Source: Segatella hominis (GTDB taxonomy: Bacteria > Bacteroidota > Bacteroidia > Bacteroidales > Bacteroidaceae). From it: a stretch of DNA of 64,000 nt. Shown here one piece after another: positions 33,838-47,733 of this stretch (within the stretch, counting starts at the first letter, position 1; each line of letters starts with the position of its first letter). The stretch lies in assembly GCF_019249725.2 (NCBI RefSeq), contig NZ_CP137559.1, positions 2,855,001-2,919,000 on the forward strand, given 5' to 3'. The notes under the pieces are model-generated. The model was not told the DNA's origin and ran no database searches. It was given only the letters and a program-made list of their open reading frames with translations. Made by a program: the position numbers and the translations under genes.

Positions 33838-36501
33838 TTATCTTCCCATCAAAATCTTCTTGATTTCATTGAGTTTGTTCAAAGCCTCTACCGGTGTGAG
33901 ATTATTGATGTCCAAACCCAATATCTCATCGCGTATCTGACTCAAAACCGGATCATCAAGCTGGAAGAAACTGAGTTGTACTCCATCCTTCGGTTCATCC
34001 AAATGCTGCATATTAGGTTTGCCGGCAGCACCCACACCCGCATTGTCATCCTCCAGTTGTTTCAGTATAACATTGGCACGATTTACGATACTACGAGGCA
34101 TACCGGCTATTTCAGCCACATGAATACCAAAAGAGTGCTCACTTCCACCCGGTTCCAACTTACGCAGGAAGATAACCTTGCCATCCACCTCCTTCACGCT
34201 TACATTGAAATTCTTGATGCGAGGAAAGTTCTTTTCCATCTCATTCAGTTCGTGATAGTGGGTAGCAAAGAGCGTACGTGCTTGCGCCTTCTTGTGCTGA
34301 TGCAAGTATTCCACGATAGCCCAAGCTATTGAGATTCCATCATAAGTAGAAGTACCACGTCCTAACTCATCAAATAGAACCAGGGAACGAGGAGAAACAT
34401 TATTCAGGATATTCGCAGCCTCGGTCATCTCTACCATAAAAGTAGATTCACCAAGCGAGATATTATCACTGGCACCCACACGGGTGAATATCTTATCCAC
34501 CAGACCTACTCTTGCACTCTCGGCTGGTACGAAACAGCCTACCTGTGCCAGCAGAACTATCAAGGCCGTCTGCCTTAAAAGCGCAGATTTACCGGCCATA
34601 TTAGGACCCGTAATCATCATAATCTGCTGCTTTTCAGTATCGAGCAACACATCGTTTGGCACATATCGCTCACCTAAAGGCAACTGAGTTTCTATCACAG
34701 GATGGCGTCCCTGCTTGATGTCGAGCACCTCAGAATCGTCGATGACAGGACGCACATAGTGGTTTTCTTCCGATGCCTTCGAGAAGGAAAGAAGACAATC
34801 CATACGGGCAATGAGGTTGGCATTGATTTGTATCTGAGGAATATACTCTTGCATCGAAGCTATCAGTTCATTGAAGAGTTGGGCTTCGAGAATCAAAATT
34901 TTCTCATCGGCACCGAGAATCTTCTCTTCATATTCCTTCAGTTCCTGAGTAATATATCGCTCTGCCTGAGCAAGCGTCTGCTTGCGAATCCAGTCTTCAG
35001 GCACCTTGTCCTTGAAGGTATTGCGCACCTCTAAATAATAGCCAAATACATTATTATAACCCACTTTCAGGCTGGAAATACCTGTTTTCTCTATCTCACG
35101 CTCCTGTATTTTGAGCAGATAGTCCTTACCATGCAGGCTAATGGAACGCAGATCGTCCAATTCTGCATTGTAGCCATCAGCGATAACATCGCCCTTATTG
35201 ATAAGCTGCGGAGGATCCGGCTGGATTTCCTTTGCTATCCGTTCTTTCAGCGTTTCACAGAGATTGAGTTGCTCACCCACTCGCTGCAAGGCTTCATTCT
35301 TGGCATGTTGACAAGCCACCTTGATTGGCTGGATAGCCTCCAAGGCATGTTGCAATTGCACAACTTCACGAGGCGAAACTCTACCCACAGCCACTTTGGA
35401 AATGATACGTTCCAGGTCACCGATACGATGCAGTTGATCATCCATCAACTGCTTGAACTCCGGTTCTTTGAAGAAATATTCCACGATGTCGAGTCGTTCA
35501 TTGATTGGACGCACATCTTTCAGCGGAAAGACAAGCCAGCGACGGAGCATACGGCCTCCCATTGCCGTTACGGTGCGGTCGATGACATTCAGAAGCGACG
35601 AACCATCGTCCTGCATCGGGGCCACCAGTTCGAGACTACGGATAGTAAAGCGGTCCATACGCACGAACTTATCCTCCTCAATACGGGAAAGTGCTGTAAT
35701 ATGATTGATTTGGGTATGCTGGGTAATCTCCAGATACTGCATGATGGCTCCGCTGGCAATGATACCGTTCTTCAGATGTTCTACACCAAAACCCTTCAAG
35801 GATTTGGTCTTGAAATGACCGAGGAGTTTCTGTCGGGCAGTCTGTTCGGTGAAAACCCAGTCGTCCAATTCGTATGTACAGTATTTAGTTCCGAAACACT
35901 GTTCGAATTTCTGTTTCATGGCACGATCATAAAGCACTTCTTTCGGCTGGAAGTTGCTCATCAGTTTCTCCACATAGTCAGGAGTACCTTCCCCTGTAAG
36001 GAATTCGCCCGTAGAGATGTCGAGGAAGCTTACACCACAAGAAGCTTTTCCGAAATGGACAGCAGCAAGGAAATTGTTCTCCTTGTAGTTCAAGACGTTA
36101 TCGCCCATCGCCACACCCGGAGTCACCAGTTCCGTAATGCCACGCTTCACCATCTTATCCATCTGGCTAAGCCCCTTCTTACCCTTGATTTCCAAGCGTT
36201 TCTTCTTCGGATCTTCCAGCTGGTCGCACACAGCAACACGCTTGCCGGCACGTATCAACTTAGGCAGATAAGTATCGAGTGCATGATGAGGGAAACCAGC
36301 CATCTCAGCACCACCTGCCGAACCGCCATTATTACGACGAGTCAGGGTAATACCGAGCACCTTGGAAGCCTCTATAGCATCCTCGCAATAAGTTTCATAG
36401 AAGTCACCACATCGGAAAAGCAACAGTGCCTCGGGATGTTTCGCTTTCATCTCAAAAAACTGCCGCATCATCGGCGTAAGACCTTTATTATCGTTTGCCA
36501 T
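33838..36501 (-). CDS. mutS: DNA mismatch repair protein MutS
   Basis: The 887-residue protein recognises mismatches. Domain I has the mismatch-reading GDFYE motif (RCGDFYETY, about residues 29-37). Later come connector, lever and clamp domains. The C-terminal ATPase has Walker [15 protein letters not shown] (about 630-643), [20 protein letters not shown], Walker [17 protein letters not shown] and THYHEL. Length and order are those of MutS1, not MutS2. The ORF of 464 codons on the opposite strand is a shadow. It has its own promoter, divergent from the phosphoesterase gene. Confidence 0.98.
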   Translation of the reverse strand: MANDNKGLTPMMRQFFEMKAKHPEALLLFRCGDFYETYCEDAIEASKVLGITLTRRNNGGSAGGAEMAGFPHHALDTYLPKLIRAGKRVAVCDQLEDPKKKRLEIKGKKGLSQMDKMVKRGITELVTPGVAMGDNVLNYKENNFLAAVHFGKASCGVSFLDISTGEFLTGEGTPDYVEKLMSNFQPKEVLYDRAMKQKFEQCFGTKYCTYELDDWVFTEQTARQKLLGHFKTKSLKGFGVEHLKNGIIASGAIMQYLEITQHTQINHITALSRIEEDKFVRMDRFTIRSLELVAPMQDDGSSLLNVIDRTVTAMGGRMLRRWLVFPLKDVRPINERLDIVEYFFKEPEFKQLMDDQLHRIGDLERIISKVAVGRVSPREVVQLQHALEAIQPIKVACQHAKNEALQRVGEQLNLCETLKERIAKEIQPDPPQLINKGDVIADGYNAELDDLRSISLHGKDYLLKIQEREIEKTGISSLKVGYNNVFGYYLEVRNTFKDKVPEDWIRKQTLAQAERYITQELKEYEEKILGADEKILILEAQLFNELIASMQEYIPQIQINANLIARMDCLLSFSKASEENHYVRPVIDDSEVLDIKQGRHPVIETQLPLGERYVPNDVLLDTEKQQIMMITGPNMAGKSALLRQTALIVLLAQVGCFVPAESARVGLVDKIFTRVGASDNISLGESTFMVEMTEAANILNNVSPRSLVLFDELGRGTSTYDGISIAWAIVEYLHQHKKAQARTLFATHYHELNEMEKNFPRIKNFNVSVKEVDGKVIFLRKLEPGGSEHSFGIHVAEIAGMPRSIVNRANVILKQLEDDNAGVGAAGKPNMQHLDEPKDGVQLSFFQLDDPVLSQIRDEILGLDINNLTPVEALNKLNEIKKILMGR

Positions 36502-36595
36502 TATATTTTTCTATCTTATTTCTGAATCTAAAACATTGTCGACAGAACTCTTTTGTTCCCCAAATACAGAGAACGCAGATTCAATATCAGAAATG

Positions 36596-36640
36596 CAAAA
36601 ATACAAAATATTATCCAAAGGCAAGTTACCTAAAGGTAAC
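36596..36640 (-). promoter_or_regulatory. mutS promoter with palindrome-like word
   Basis: Minus strand -7 box TATTTTTG (36596-36603). Just upstream, 36615-36640 reads CCAAAGGCAAGTTACCTAAA then GGTAAC on the plus strand, about 80% like the centre of the ATPase promoter palindrome (28045-28070), and at the same place relative to the -7 box. Confidence 0.55.
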
Positions 36641-36689
36641 ATTTAGACATTTTTAAATCAATATCTTCCGTAATCACATGAGAAATGCG

Positions 36690-36697
36690 TATTTTTG
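36690..36697 (+). promoter_or_regulatory. -7 box of the metallophosphoesterase gene
   Basis: TATTTTTG at 36690-36697; no clear -33 box. It decides the start: the in-frame ATG at 36695 lies inside this box, so ATG 36749 is used. Confidence 0.55.
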
Positions 36698-36748
36698 CAA
36701 GATAAAAATGCTCATTCTTATGAGTCTAAGCTTTTATTAACTGAAAAA

Positions 36749-38614
36749 ATGAAAAGAAAACAGATATATATTGCTATCATATCTCTCGTTTGCTGCGCTC
36801 TCATCGCAATCGGGGTCACCCTTCATCTGCGCAATCAGAAGGAGCCTCAGCCTACCGCTGTCAAGGCACCAGATACCCGCAAGAAGAAAACCGTGGCAAA
36901 AGATACCATCAAGAAGATAAAACCTGTCATCAAGCAGGACTTCAATATCATAGGTACCCTGAGAGATACTGACGGAAAAGGTGTGGCGAACGTCATCGTA
37001 AGCGATGGTTATAACTGCGTGAAGACTGATTCGCTCGGAAGATACAAGATGAAACGGGACAGTCTTGCCCGCTTCATCTACTACTGCGTGCCTGCCGACT
37101 GTGAGATTCCTACCCATTCTGCTACAGATCGCACGGCTTGCTTCTACCAGCCAGTATCCAAGAAAAAGAAAATATATGATTTCACCCTGAAAAGACTACC
37201 TGGAGGAAAGGAAATCAGTTATAAGATGATTGTCATCGGCGACCCGCAGGTTACCAATGCCTACAGTCCTTATTATACCTCGCCCACCGACAACCCCATC
37301 AAGAAGAGCGACGTAGAGCGATTTACCACCCAGACGATGGCAGATATCAGGCAAACTATCAAGAGTCTGCCTGCCGGGACTCCTGTCTATGGACTCAGCA
37401 TGGGCGATGACGTACAGTATTACGGAGGATATAATGCCCACCTGGAGAGACAGATACGCCAAGCCTTGGGCTCATCGGAGATGCGCCTCTTCTCCGTCAT
37501 CGGCAATCACGACCAGGACGGAAAGGCACTCTACAGACGTAAGTGGGAGGAAAACTTCGGACCTACCGACTACTCTTTCGACCGTGGCGATGAGCACTTT
37601 GTGTGCATCAACAACTGCTTCTTCTATCGTGGGAAGGCCTATTATTCACCAGGCGAACTGCGAGAGCGGCAGATGCGCTGGCTCAAGCAGGATCTCGCCC
37701 TCACGCCCAAAGACAAAAAGGTAGTACTCTGTTACCATATTCCTTTCACCTTCGGAAATGCACCTTTCGGCAAAGCCAAACCTCTTGGCATAGAGAATGA
37801 GAAGGGACATTATTCCTCCTCTCGCCTATCCCAACTCCTGGCACTCCTGCATCAGTTTGAGGGAGGATACGAACTCTTTTGCGGTCACACCCATTTCGCC
37901 TGCAACCATGAATTCCGCTACGAGGGCGAGGATGTGATGGAGCATTGTCATGCTGCAGCATGTGGTAATATCTGGCAATCCAACATAAATATCTGCGGTA
38001 CACCAAACGGCTATTATGTCTATCAGTTCATTGGTACCCGCCTTACCGATTGCTATTATAAGGGCACATTCTGGGATAAGAACAAACAGATGACCATCTT
38101 CAGAGCACAAACCGACTTCAATGGAGAATCGTATGCTGAGGACTGGGGACTTTCCAAAGATAAAGATAAGAATATACTGGTAGCCAATGTCTTTAACGCC
38201 GACTCCCACTGGCGGGTTGTGGCAATAGAAGATGGCAAGGAATACCGGATGCACCGCATCAGCAGCAAAGGTCAGGATGCCTTTGCCGCTGGCTATCATC
38301 ATAAATACAGCGAATCAGTATCCTATCGTTTTGTGAGCAAGGGCAACAGTTATCTGCTCATGAACCATCTGTATTATTATGTCCCAAAGAATCCAAATGC
38401 CAGAATAACAATCAAGGCTTCAGACCCTTATGGTCATACATTTACCGCAGAGAGTACCGAAGCGGTCAGTGAGCCTTTCTTCAATTACGCTCACTACTAT
38501 GAGCAGGAGAATCAGGAATACAAGAAGGCAAGAAACTCCCTCTTGCGAGATTCTACCATAAATAGGCAGAAAGATTCGACACAAAGCAATCGACATACAA
38601 ATACAAAGCTATAA
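36749..38614 (+). CDS. membrane-anchored calcineurin-like metallophosphoesterase
   Basis: About 621 residues. An N-terminal signal anchor (IYIAIISLVCCALIAIGVTL) is followed by a Lys-rich linker, a carboxypeptidase-regulatory/transthyretin-like domain (FNIIGTLRDTDGKGVANVIV), and the phosphoesterase domain with its metal motifs in order: GDPQ, GDDVQYYG, GNHDQD, CYHIPF and GHTHFACNH. A C-terminal beta domain follows (about the last 180 residues), as in Bacteroidales phosphoesterases with calcineurin N- and C-terminal domains. It probably acts in the periplasm on an unknown phosphate ester. Monocistronic, divergent from mutS. Confidence 0.87.
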   Translation: MKRKQIYIAIISLVCCALIAIGVTLHLRNQKEPQPTAVKAPDTRKKKTVAKDTIKKIKPVIKQDFNIIGTLRDTDGKGVANVIVSDGYNCVKTDSLGRYKMKRDSLARFIYYCVPADCEIPTHSATDRTACFYQPVSKKKKIYDFTLKRLPGGKEISYKMIVIGDPQVTNAYSPYYTSPTDNPIKKSDVERFTTQTMADIRQTIKSLPAGTPVYGLSMGDDVQYYGGYNAHLERQIRQALGSSEMRLFSVIGNHDQDGKALYRRKWEENFGPTDYSFDRGDEHFVCINNCFFYRGKAYYSPGELRERQMRWLKQDLALTPKDKKVVLCYHIPFTFGNAPFGKAKPLGIENEKGHYSSSRLSQLLALLHQFEGGYELFCGHTHFACNHEFRYEGEDVMEHCHAAACGNIWQSNINICGTPNGYYVYQFIGTRLTDCYYKGTFWDKNKQMTIFRAQTDFNGESYAEDWGLSKDKDKNILVANVFNADSHWRVVAIEDGKEYRMHRISSKGQDAFAAGYHHKYSESVSYRFVSKGNSYLLMNHLYYYVPKNPNARITIKASDPYGHTFTAESTEAVSEPFFNYAHYYEQENQEYKKARNSLLRDSTINRQKDSTQSNRHTNTKL

Positions 38615-38745
38615 CCATATAAATTGTTGTGTTTAACTATCTATTTTATAATAAGAGTACGTTTAAAATACTTGGTGGATCATATATGCCAGTCTTTTGA
38701 CCAATTCTTTTCAGAAACCAATACTCATGATAGTCAAACAGGAAA

Positions 38746-38780
38746 GCGGCGCCGCCTGCAAATCCGCAGGAAAGCGCCGC
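38746..38780. terminator. GC-rich hairpin between convergent genes
   Basis: GCGGCG-C-CGCCTGC pairs with GCAGG-AAA-GCGCCGC across a short loop. It is markedly GC-rich for an intergenic region, between the phosphoesterase and beta-galactosidase gene ends. No T-run. Confidence 0.5.
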
Positions 38781-38827
38781 CCATTGTAAACCTATTCTCG
38801 TACAAATATGACTTCTTGAAAATAAAA

Positions 38828-41995
<3,168 letters not shown>

Positions 41996-42017
41996 TTATG
42001 ATTTAAAAACAGGTTTT

Positions 42018-42030
42018 ACCTTATTATATA
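42018..42030 (-). repeat. TATAATAAGGT motif between hexosaminidase and galactosidase genes
   Basis: Minus strand TATATAATAAGGT; one of six related motifs in the window. Confidence 0.4.
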
Positions 42031-42031
42031 T

Positions 42032-44368
42032 TTAATGGAACAGTTGACTATCTTCAACATCCGCAAATTCCTTGGAATTATCCTTGCGCATCTGCAGGTT
42101 GAGTCCGTTCCACCAAGAAGGCCAGCCACCAGTAATATTGGCTATGAAGACATACTTGATAGGATGTAACCCCTTAGCCAAAGCTACGCAGTTGTCACGA
42201 TGGGAAATACTCTTCACTTCGCTGGAGTTGTCGATAAGCAACTTACTGTCAATCCAAACCTGGTCGGCACGGGAAGAAACGTAATATACACCATCCTCTG
42301 GCACCATCACATATCCTTCAGCAATAGCAGCATAACCATTCTCTCCACGCAAGGTGCGGGCATCGTCAGCCTGCTTCAATTTCATTTCGCCAAAGTTGCG
42401 GATAACAGAATTTTCCCAGACGCCATCCGTCCATTCTAAGTCATTCACATGATGATAATACCCCTTGATACGCTTCATCTCCAAACCCGGCTTTACATCT
42501 TTCACCTCAACAGAAGGAGCATAATTCTGTTTCTCCACCTGGATGGTTCTGATGCGACTCATCTTACCAGAAGGCAAAACCGTAGCAATATTGATGATAC
42601 AATCATGGTTTACAGGGATAGGAGCAGTATAGACCAGAGACTCTGGAGTAGGCATCGTGCCATCCAGTGTATAGACCATTTTCATCGGACGGGAAGTGGT
42701 AAAGGTTACGGTAGTATCCTGGGTAATCACCACTTTATCGCAGGATCCGTATGGCTGCTCCGGCAGAGGAAGATGATATTTGATACAACGTTCATCAAGT
42801 CTTACGAGGTTAGCATCCACTCGCTTGCTGAAATCCGTAAAGGTCTTACGACTCAATGGCGACCAGGCAACCTCAGAGAGTGCCAGGGCACGAGGATACA
42901 TCATATACTCCATCTTGGCATTGGAATACATATATTCAGACCAGTTGTTGCATTGCACACCCAAAATATGCTTATCAAGTCCAGCCTTGCGGATTACATC
43001 AGGAACAGGGTCGAAACTATAGGTTTTGGCCAGATAAACAGGACTGCTTGGAATCGTGATTGGTTCTATCTTACTGTCGCCCTGATAATGGTCAAGATAA
43101 AGACCACCAGAACCAGGAGTCATGATAACATCATGCCCTTGCTTAGCCGCTTCGATACCTCCATCAATACCTCGCCAAGACATGACGGTAGCATTCTCAC
43201 TCAATCCACCTTCCAGAATTTCATCCCATCCGATGATTTTCTTACCATACTTCTCCAGCATCTTTTCTACACGTTTGATCACATAGCTCTGTAGTCTTTC
43301 CTCTGCAGAGTGCTTGCTATCGCCCTGAAGATGCTCGTCAACAATACGCTTCTGACAAGTCGGGCAGGTTTTCCAACTGGTTTTCGGGCACTCGTCGCCA
43401 CCTATATGGAAATATTTGCCAGGGAAGAGCGGCACCATTTCCTTGAAGATATCATCCAGGAAATGGAACATCAATTCCTTACCAGGACACATCACGATGT
43501 CCTCAATACCCCAAACCATTCTTGGAGTCCACTGCTCTCCCTTACAGGACAATTCCGGATAAGCAGCAATAGCCGCCATCATGTGTCCAGGAAGATCCAC
43601 CTCAGGAATCACCGTCATATAGCGCTTGGTAGCATAATCCACGATATCCTTAATCTCCTCCTGTGTATAAAAACCTCCATAGATAGAGCCATCGCCTTCC
43701 TTGCGATAACCACCGATAGAAGTCAGTTTAGGATATTTCTTGATTTCAATACGCCAGCCCTGATCTTCCGTCAGATGGAAATGCATCGTATTGACCTTGA
43801 GAGAAGCCATCAGGTCAATCTGCTTCTTCACATTCTGTACAGTAATGAAATGACGGCATGGATCGAGATGGAAACCACGATAACCGAAACGAGGATAATC
43901 TTCGATATCACAACATTGTGCCACCCATTTGACTCCCTTTACCAGAGAAGCACTTTCCACTTCCGCAGGCAACAGCTGCAGGAAGGTCTGCATACCATAA
44001 AAGGCACCCTTACCTGTCTTAGCTTTGATAACCACTCCCTTGGCAGTAACCTGAAGGCGATAGCCCTCCTCATTCATTTTCATCGAAGGGTTGATGACAA
44101 TAGAGACAATTCCTTTCTTGTTGCCCACATAGACCTCATATCCAGTAGAAGTCTTGAGCTTGCCTGCCAGATAACCAGCTATCGCTTTACCTTCCTCTGT
44201 ATTGTAGGAAATACCAAGGCTGGAAGGCAAAATAAATTCTCCACGCTGTTGGGTGAGTTTGACTGGTGTTGGAATCACATTGACTTCTGCAGCCAAAGAA
44301 CACACAGGATTCATCCCCAAGGAAGCCATGAGGGCGAATGCAGGAAATAGTTTCTTAATCTGATTCAT
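42032..44368 (-). CDS. secreted beta-N-acetylhexosaminidase, GH20
   Basis: The 778-residue enzyme has a signal peptide (to about residue 27, CSLAAE). A GH20b-type N-terminal domain is followed by the TIM barrel with FHLDPCRHF, MHFHLTEDQGWRIEIKKYP and the catalytic pair Asp-325/Glu-326 in HIGGDECPK, which performs substrate-assisted hydrolysis. After the barrel come a chitobiase C-like/FN3-type segment (MKMVYTLDGTMPT) and a PA14-like or sandwich domain near the end (YVSSRADQVWIDSKLLIDN). It releases terminal GlcNAc or GalNAc in the periplasm. First gene of a minus-strand operon with the GH2 enzyme, with a promoter at 44473. Confidence 0.95.
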   Translation of the reverse strand: MNQIKKLFPAFALMASLGMNPVCSLAAEVNVIPTPVKLTQQRGEFILPSSLGISYNTEEGKAIAGYLAGKLKTSTGYEVYVGNKKGIVSIVINPSMKMNEEGYRLQVTAKGVVIKAKTGKGAFYGMQTFLQLLPAEVESASLVKGVKWVAQCCDIEDYPRFGYRGFHLDPCRHFITVQNVKKQIDLMASLKVNTMHFHLTEDQGWRIEIKKYPKLTSIGGYRKEGDGSIYGGFYTQEEIKDIVDYATKRYMTVIPEVDLPGHMMAAIAAYPELSCKGEQWTPRMVWGIEDIVMCPGKELMFHFLDDIFKEMVPLFPGKYFHIGGDECPKTSWKTCPTCQKRIVDEHLQGDSKHSAEERLQSYVIKRVEKMLEKYGKKIIGWDEILEGGLSENATVMSWRGIDGGIEAAKQGHDVIMTPGSGGLYLDHYQGDSKIEPITIPSSPVYLAKTYSFDPVPDVIRKAGLDKHILGVQCNNWSEYMYSNAKMEYMMYPRALALSEVAWSPLSRKTFTDFSKRVDANLVRLDERCIKYHLPLPEQPYGSCDKVVITQDTTVTFTTSRPMKMVYTLDGTMPTPESLVYTAPIPVNHDCIINIATVLPSGKMSRIRTIQVEKQNYAPSVEVKDVKPGLEMKRIKGYYHHVNDLEWTDGVWENSVIRNFGEMKLKQADDARTLRGENGYAAIAEGYVMVPEDGVYYVSSRADQVWIDSKLLIDNSSEVKSISHRDNCVALAKGLHPIKYVFIANITGGWPSWWNGLNLQMRKDNSKEFADVEDSQLFH

Positions 44369-44472
44369 ATCGTATTCAGTTGTTAGTTTGATCTAGTTAT
44401 TCAAATATGAGGTTTTAATCTTTCTAATATCTTTTATTAGTTGCCAATATTTTAATAAAATATTTTATTTTG

Positions 44473-44503
44473 CAAAGATATATGTTTTTTGTGTTACTTC
44501 AAA
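44473..44503 (-). promoter_or_regulatory. promoter of the hexosaminidase/galactosidase operon
   Basis: Minus strand -33 TTTG (44500-44503), 19-bp spacer, -7 TATCTTTG (44473-44480). Confidence 0.75.
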
Positions 44504-44546
44504 GGTTTTATGGTTAATAAATCTAAAACACCAATACTTTTCGTAT

Positions 44547-44579
44547 TTTGTCATCTTTATGCAGATAAGTGTATATTTG
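44547..44579 (+). promoter_or_regulatory. additional plus-strand promoter upstream of the ROK gene
   Basis: -33 TTTG (44547-44550), 21-bp spacer, -7 TATATTTG (44572-44579). It has no credible ORF directly behind it; the transcript could be a long leader to the ROK gene or a small RNA ending before 44795. The rest of 44369-44843 holds a TATAAATAAGGTG motif (44698-44720). Confidence 0.45.
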
Positions 44580-44794
44580 CCACATTATCAGATGTTTACG
44601 TGCAAAGGAACAAAATAACTCACGGAAAGAGTGAGACTATTTTCTATCATAAGAATTTTAATAAAAAGGACTTTAAGATAGAAACTCTAAAGTTTACTTA
44701 TATATATAAATAAGGTGTAGGGGCTAAAAACAGCCTCAAAATAATAAAAAAGCAAAGAAATAAACACATTTAAGGTTTATTAACTACAAAAAAG

Positions 44795-44824
44795 TTGCAC
44801 GTATTAATAAAAGCTTTATCTTTG
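44795..44824 (+). promoter_or_regulatory. promoter of the ROK regulator gene
   Basis: -33 TTG (44795-44797), 19-bp spacer, -7 TATCTTTG (44817-44824); ATG at 44844. Confidence 0.7.
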
Positions 44825-44843
44825 CAAATAAAAAATATTACTT

Positions 44844-46052
44844 ATGAAACAAGAGATAATAAAATATATTAAGAATATAGGTAAAAAAGCTACTATACCT
44901 AAGAAAATCTTGGAGCATTTTATATCTCACGGACAATCCACTATCCCGGAAATATCTAAGAGTATAGGAGTAAGTCTCCCAACCACGACAAGCGCCTTGA
45001 ATGAGATGATGACAGTGGGAATAGTCAAAGAATTCGGAAAGAAGGAAACTGCCATGGGGCGCATCCCAATGCTTTACGGTTTGAAGCCTAAGGCAGGTTA
45101 CTTTATAGGTGCCAATCCGGAAATGGACAGTCTGGCACTTTCTGCAAGTGATTTCTGCGGCAACCAGATAGTGGAAAAGACAAAAATTCCCTACTGTTAC
45201 GAAAACACTCCGGAGAATCTGGAAAAACTCGGAAACATCATCAATGATTTCATAGACAGTCTTCCTATCAAGAAAGAGGAAATACTAAATGTCTGTGTCA
45301 ATGTAGCAGAACGCGTTAATCCTTTTGAAGGAACGGCATACAATATGTTTACATTTACCGAAAAACCTTTGGCAACGGAAATATCAGAAATGATTAATTT
45401 ACCGGTTTGCATCGAAAACGACACCAGAAGCATGACCTATGCAGAATACATCAAAGGCTGCAGTAAAGGAATGAAAGACATTATCTTTGTGAATGTGTGC
45501 TGGGGTCTCGGAATCGGAATCATCATAGACGGTAAACTCTATTATGGAAAGTCTGGATATTCCGGTGAATTTGGACATACACCTGGCTACAACAACAACA
45601 TCATCTGCCACTGTGGAAAAATCGGTTGCATAGAAACTGAAACTTCTGGCAGAGCTCTGAAAAGAAAATTGACCGAAGCACTACTGGAAGGAAAACAATC
45701 CATACTTTCAGACAAGGTGGTAAACAGAAAAGAAGAGTTAAACTTACAAGATATTCTGGACGCCATCGCAAAAGAAGATGTGCTCAGCTTAGTTATCCTA
45801 CAACATGTTGCAGATGAACTGGGAAAACAACTGGCAGGAATCATCAACGTCTTCAACCCGGAAATGCTGGTCATCGGAGGCGAAATGTCGGCTACAGGAG
45901 ATTATCTGACATTGCCTATCAGAATGGGCATCAAGAGATTCTCTCTCAACGTCATGAACGAGGATTCTAAGATTGTAACCTCCGAACTGAAAGGTCAAGC
46001 GGGCGTAGTGGGAGCCTGTCTCATGGCAAGATACAGATTACTCTATGCTTAG
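44844..46052 (+). CDS. ROK family transcriptional regulator (NagC-like)
   Basis: The 402-residue protein has an N-terminal winged helix (QSTIPEISKSIGVSLPTTTS, about residues 30-50) and a C-terminal ROK sugar-binding/kinase-like domain with ENDTRSM, VCWGLGIGIIIDGKLYYG, GEFGHTPG and the zinc motif CHCGKIGCIE. The combination is typical of NagC/XylR-type repressors that bind an amino sugar or its phosphate. It stands between the two arms of the glycan locus and probably controls both; fucosidase and SusC/D genes follow in the same direction. Confidence 0.93.
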   Translation: MKQEIIKYIKNIGKKATIPKKILEHFISHGQSTIPEISKSIGVSLPTTTSALNEMMTVGIVKEFGKKETAMGRIPMLYGLKPKAGYFIGANPEMDSLALSASDFCGNQIVEKTKIPYCYENTPENLEKLGNIINDFIDSLPIKKEEILNVCVNVAERVNPFEGTAYNMFTFTEKPLATEISEMINLPVCIENDTRSMTYAEYIKGCSKGMKDIIFVNVCWGLGIGIIIDGKLYYGKSGYSGEFGHTPGYNNNIICHCGKIGCIETETSGRALKRKLTEALLEGKQSILSDKVVNRKEELNLQDILDAIAKEDVLSLVILQHVADELGKQLAGIINVFNPEMLVIGGEMSATGDYLTLPIRMGIKRFSLNVMNEDSKIVTSELKGQAGVVGACLMARYRLLYA

Positions 46053-46197
46053 CAAATACCTCTCTCTAACTGACAACTATATATACATGACTAACAAAAA
46101 TCAACAAAAAACTGATTAAATATAAATCTATCTCTCTATATATAAAGGTATGAGAAGATACATTGTGTACGAAAAAAATAACTTAAACCGAAACAAC

Positions 46198-47643
46198 ATG
46201 AGAAAATGCTTTCTGATTACCATGATGTTGGGAATCTCAACACTGGCAATTTCGGCACAAAAGACATCCAAGTCACTGGAGCCTGTGCAACCAACTCCTA
46301 CTACCAAACAGGTAGAATGGCAGAAAATGGAAACATACGCTTTCATCCACTTTGGATTGAACACTTTCAATGACAAAGAATGGGGATACGGAAACTCGGA
46401 TGTAAAAACCTTCAATCCCAAGAAATTGGACTGCGAGCAATGGGCAAGAACACTTGCTGCTGCAGGTATGAAAGGGGTCATCATCACTGCAAAGCACCAT
46501 GATGGCTTCTGCCTTTGGCCAACCCATACGACAGATTACTGCATCCGAAACACTCCTTATAAGAATGGTGAAGGTGATGTCGTGGGAGAACTTTCCAAAG
46601 CTTGCCAAAAATATGAATTGAAGTTCGGCATATACCTCTCACCTTGGGACAGAAATCAGGCCAGTTACGGCTCACCATATTACCTGAAACTCTACCAGCG
46701 CCAACTCAAGGAACTGCTAAGCAACTATGGTGAACTCTTCGAAATATGGTTTGATGGAGCCAACGGAGGAGATGGATGGTACGGAGGAGCAGAGGAAAAA
46801 CGAACCATCAACAGAAAGCACTACTACGACTTCCCTAAAATCTTCCAGATTGTAGATAGTCTCCAGCCAAATGCCACTATTTTCGGTGATGGCGGACCAG
46901 GGTGCAGATGGGTAGGAAACGAAAACGGATTTGCAGGCGAAACCTGCTGGTCTATGATTCCTTCCAATACCGTATATCCAGGCTATAAAAACTACAAGCA
47001 ACTGCAATTCGGCTGGGAAAATGGTGATCAATGGACCCCCGCAGAATGTGATGTATCCATCCGACCAGGATGGTTCTATCACGAAACTGAGGACAATAAG
47101 GTCAAAACCGTTGACCAGTTATGCGATCTTTATTATAGAAGTGTAGGGCACAATGCCACATTCTTGCTTAATTTTCCGGTAAATAAAGATGGGCTCATTC
47201 ATCCTATTGACTCAGCCAATGCAGTCAACTTCCACAAGAAGATACAGCAAGAATTGTCCAACAATGTCTTGAAAGGCATCACTCCTAAAACGGATAGCCA
47301 ACAAGGCAAAAACATTGGCAAAAATATGACCGACGGGAAATACGACACGTTCTGGGCATCGAAAACGGTCAAAGGAGCAAGCATCGAATTCCGTCTGAGC
47401 AAGACACAAGAAATCTCTCGCCTTATGCTTCAGGAATACATCCCATTGGGACAACGGGTAAAAGCCTTTACTGTCTATTATCTCCAAGACAAGAACTGGG
47501 TGAAACTCTATCAGAAGGAAGAGACAACGACAATCGGTTACAAGCGCATCCTCAGATTTGACAAGATCAAAACCAATGGTCTTCGCATCGTATTCGATGA
47601 TGCCCGAGGTTGCCCTTGCATCAACAATATTGCTGCCTACTAA
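46198..47643 (+). CDS. secreted alpha-L-fucosidase, GH29
   Basis: About 481 residues. The ATG at 46198 gives a clean signal peptide (MRKCFLITMMLGISTLAISA); an in-frame ATG at 46150 would add a polar extension in front. The catalytic barrel has KHHDGFCLWPTHTTDY and the nucleophile Asp-186 in IWFDGANGG. The last 130 residues look like a discoidin/F5-8-type carbohydrate-binding domain (FWASKTVKGASIEFRLSKTQ). It releases alpha-linked fucose. The layout (fucosidase-SusC-SusD) makes it part of the glycan uptake operon. Confidence 0.94.
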   Translation: MRKCFLITMMLGISTLAISAQKTSKSLEPVQPTPTTKQVEWQKMETYAFIHFGLNTFNDKEWGYGNSDVKTFNPKKLDCEQWARTLAAAGMKGVIITAKHHDGFCLWPTHTTDYCIRNTPYKNGEGDVVGELSKACQKYELKFGIYLSPWDRNQASYGSPYYLKLYQRQLKELLSNYGELFEIWFDGANGGDGWYGGAEEKRTINRKHYYDFPKIFQIVDSLQPNATIFGDGGPGCRWVGNENGFAGETCWSMIPSNTVYPGYKNYKQLQFGWENGDQWTPAECDVSIRPGWFYHETEDNKVKTVDQLCDLYYRSVGHNATFLLNFPVNKDGLIHPIDSANAVNFHKKIQQELSNNVLKGITPKTDSQQGKNIGKNMTDGKYDTFWASKTVKGASIEFRLSKTQEISRLMLQEYIPLGQRVKAFTVYYLQDKNWVKLYQKEETTTIGYKRILRFDKIKTNGLRIVFDDARGCPCINNIAAY

Positions 47644-47733
47644 ACAGATAGAAATGTCTGTCAGGCAGATATAAAACTGAAATAAGAAAGAATAAAAATA
47701 TTATCTAAATAACTAACGTAAACAATTACACCT

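Noticed and set aside
35131..36525. 464-codon ORF antisense to mutS.
   Set aside because: It is the reverse frame of a conserved gene with biased codons; its translation is rich in His, Phe and Ile without domain features.
36695..36748. Upstream start for the metallophosphoesterase.
   Set aside because: ATG 36695 lies inside the -7 promoter box; ATG 36749 yields a proper signal anchor.
42449..44350. Long plus-strand ORFs opposite the GH20 gene.
   Set aside because: Shadow frames of a well-supported GH20 gene.
44489..44713. 74-codon ORF in the gap before the ROK gene.
   Set aside because: It spans a promoter box and a TA-rich repeat and its translation is not protein-like.
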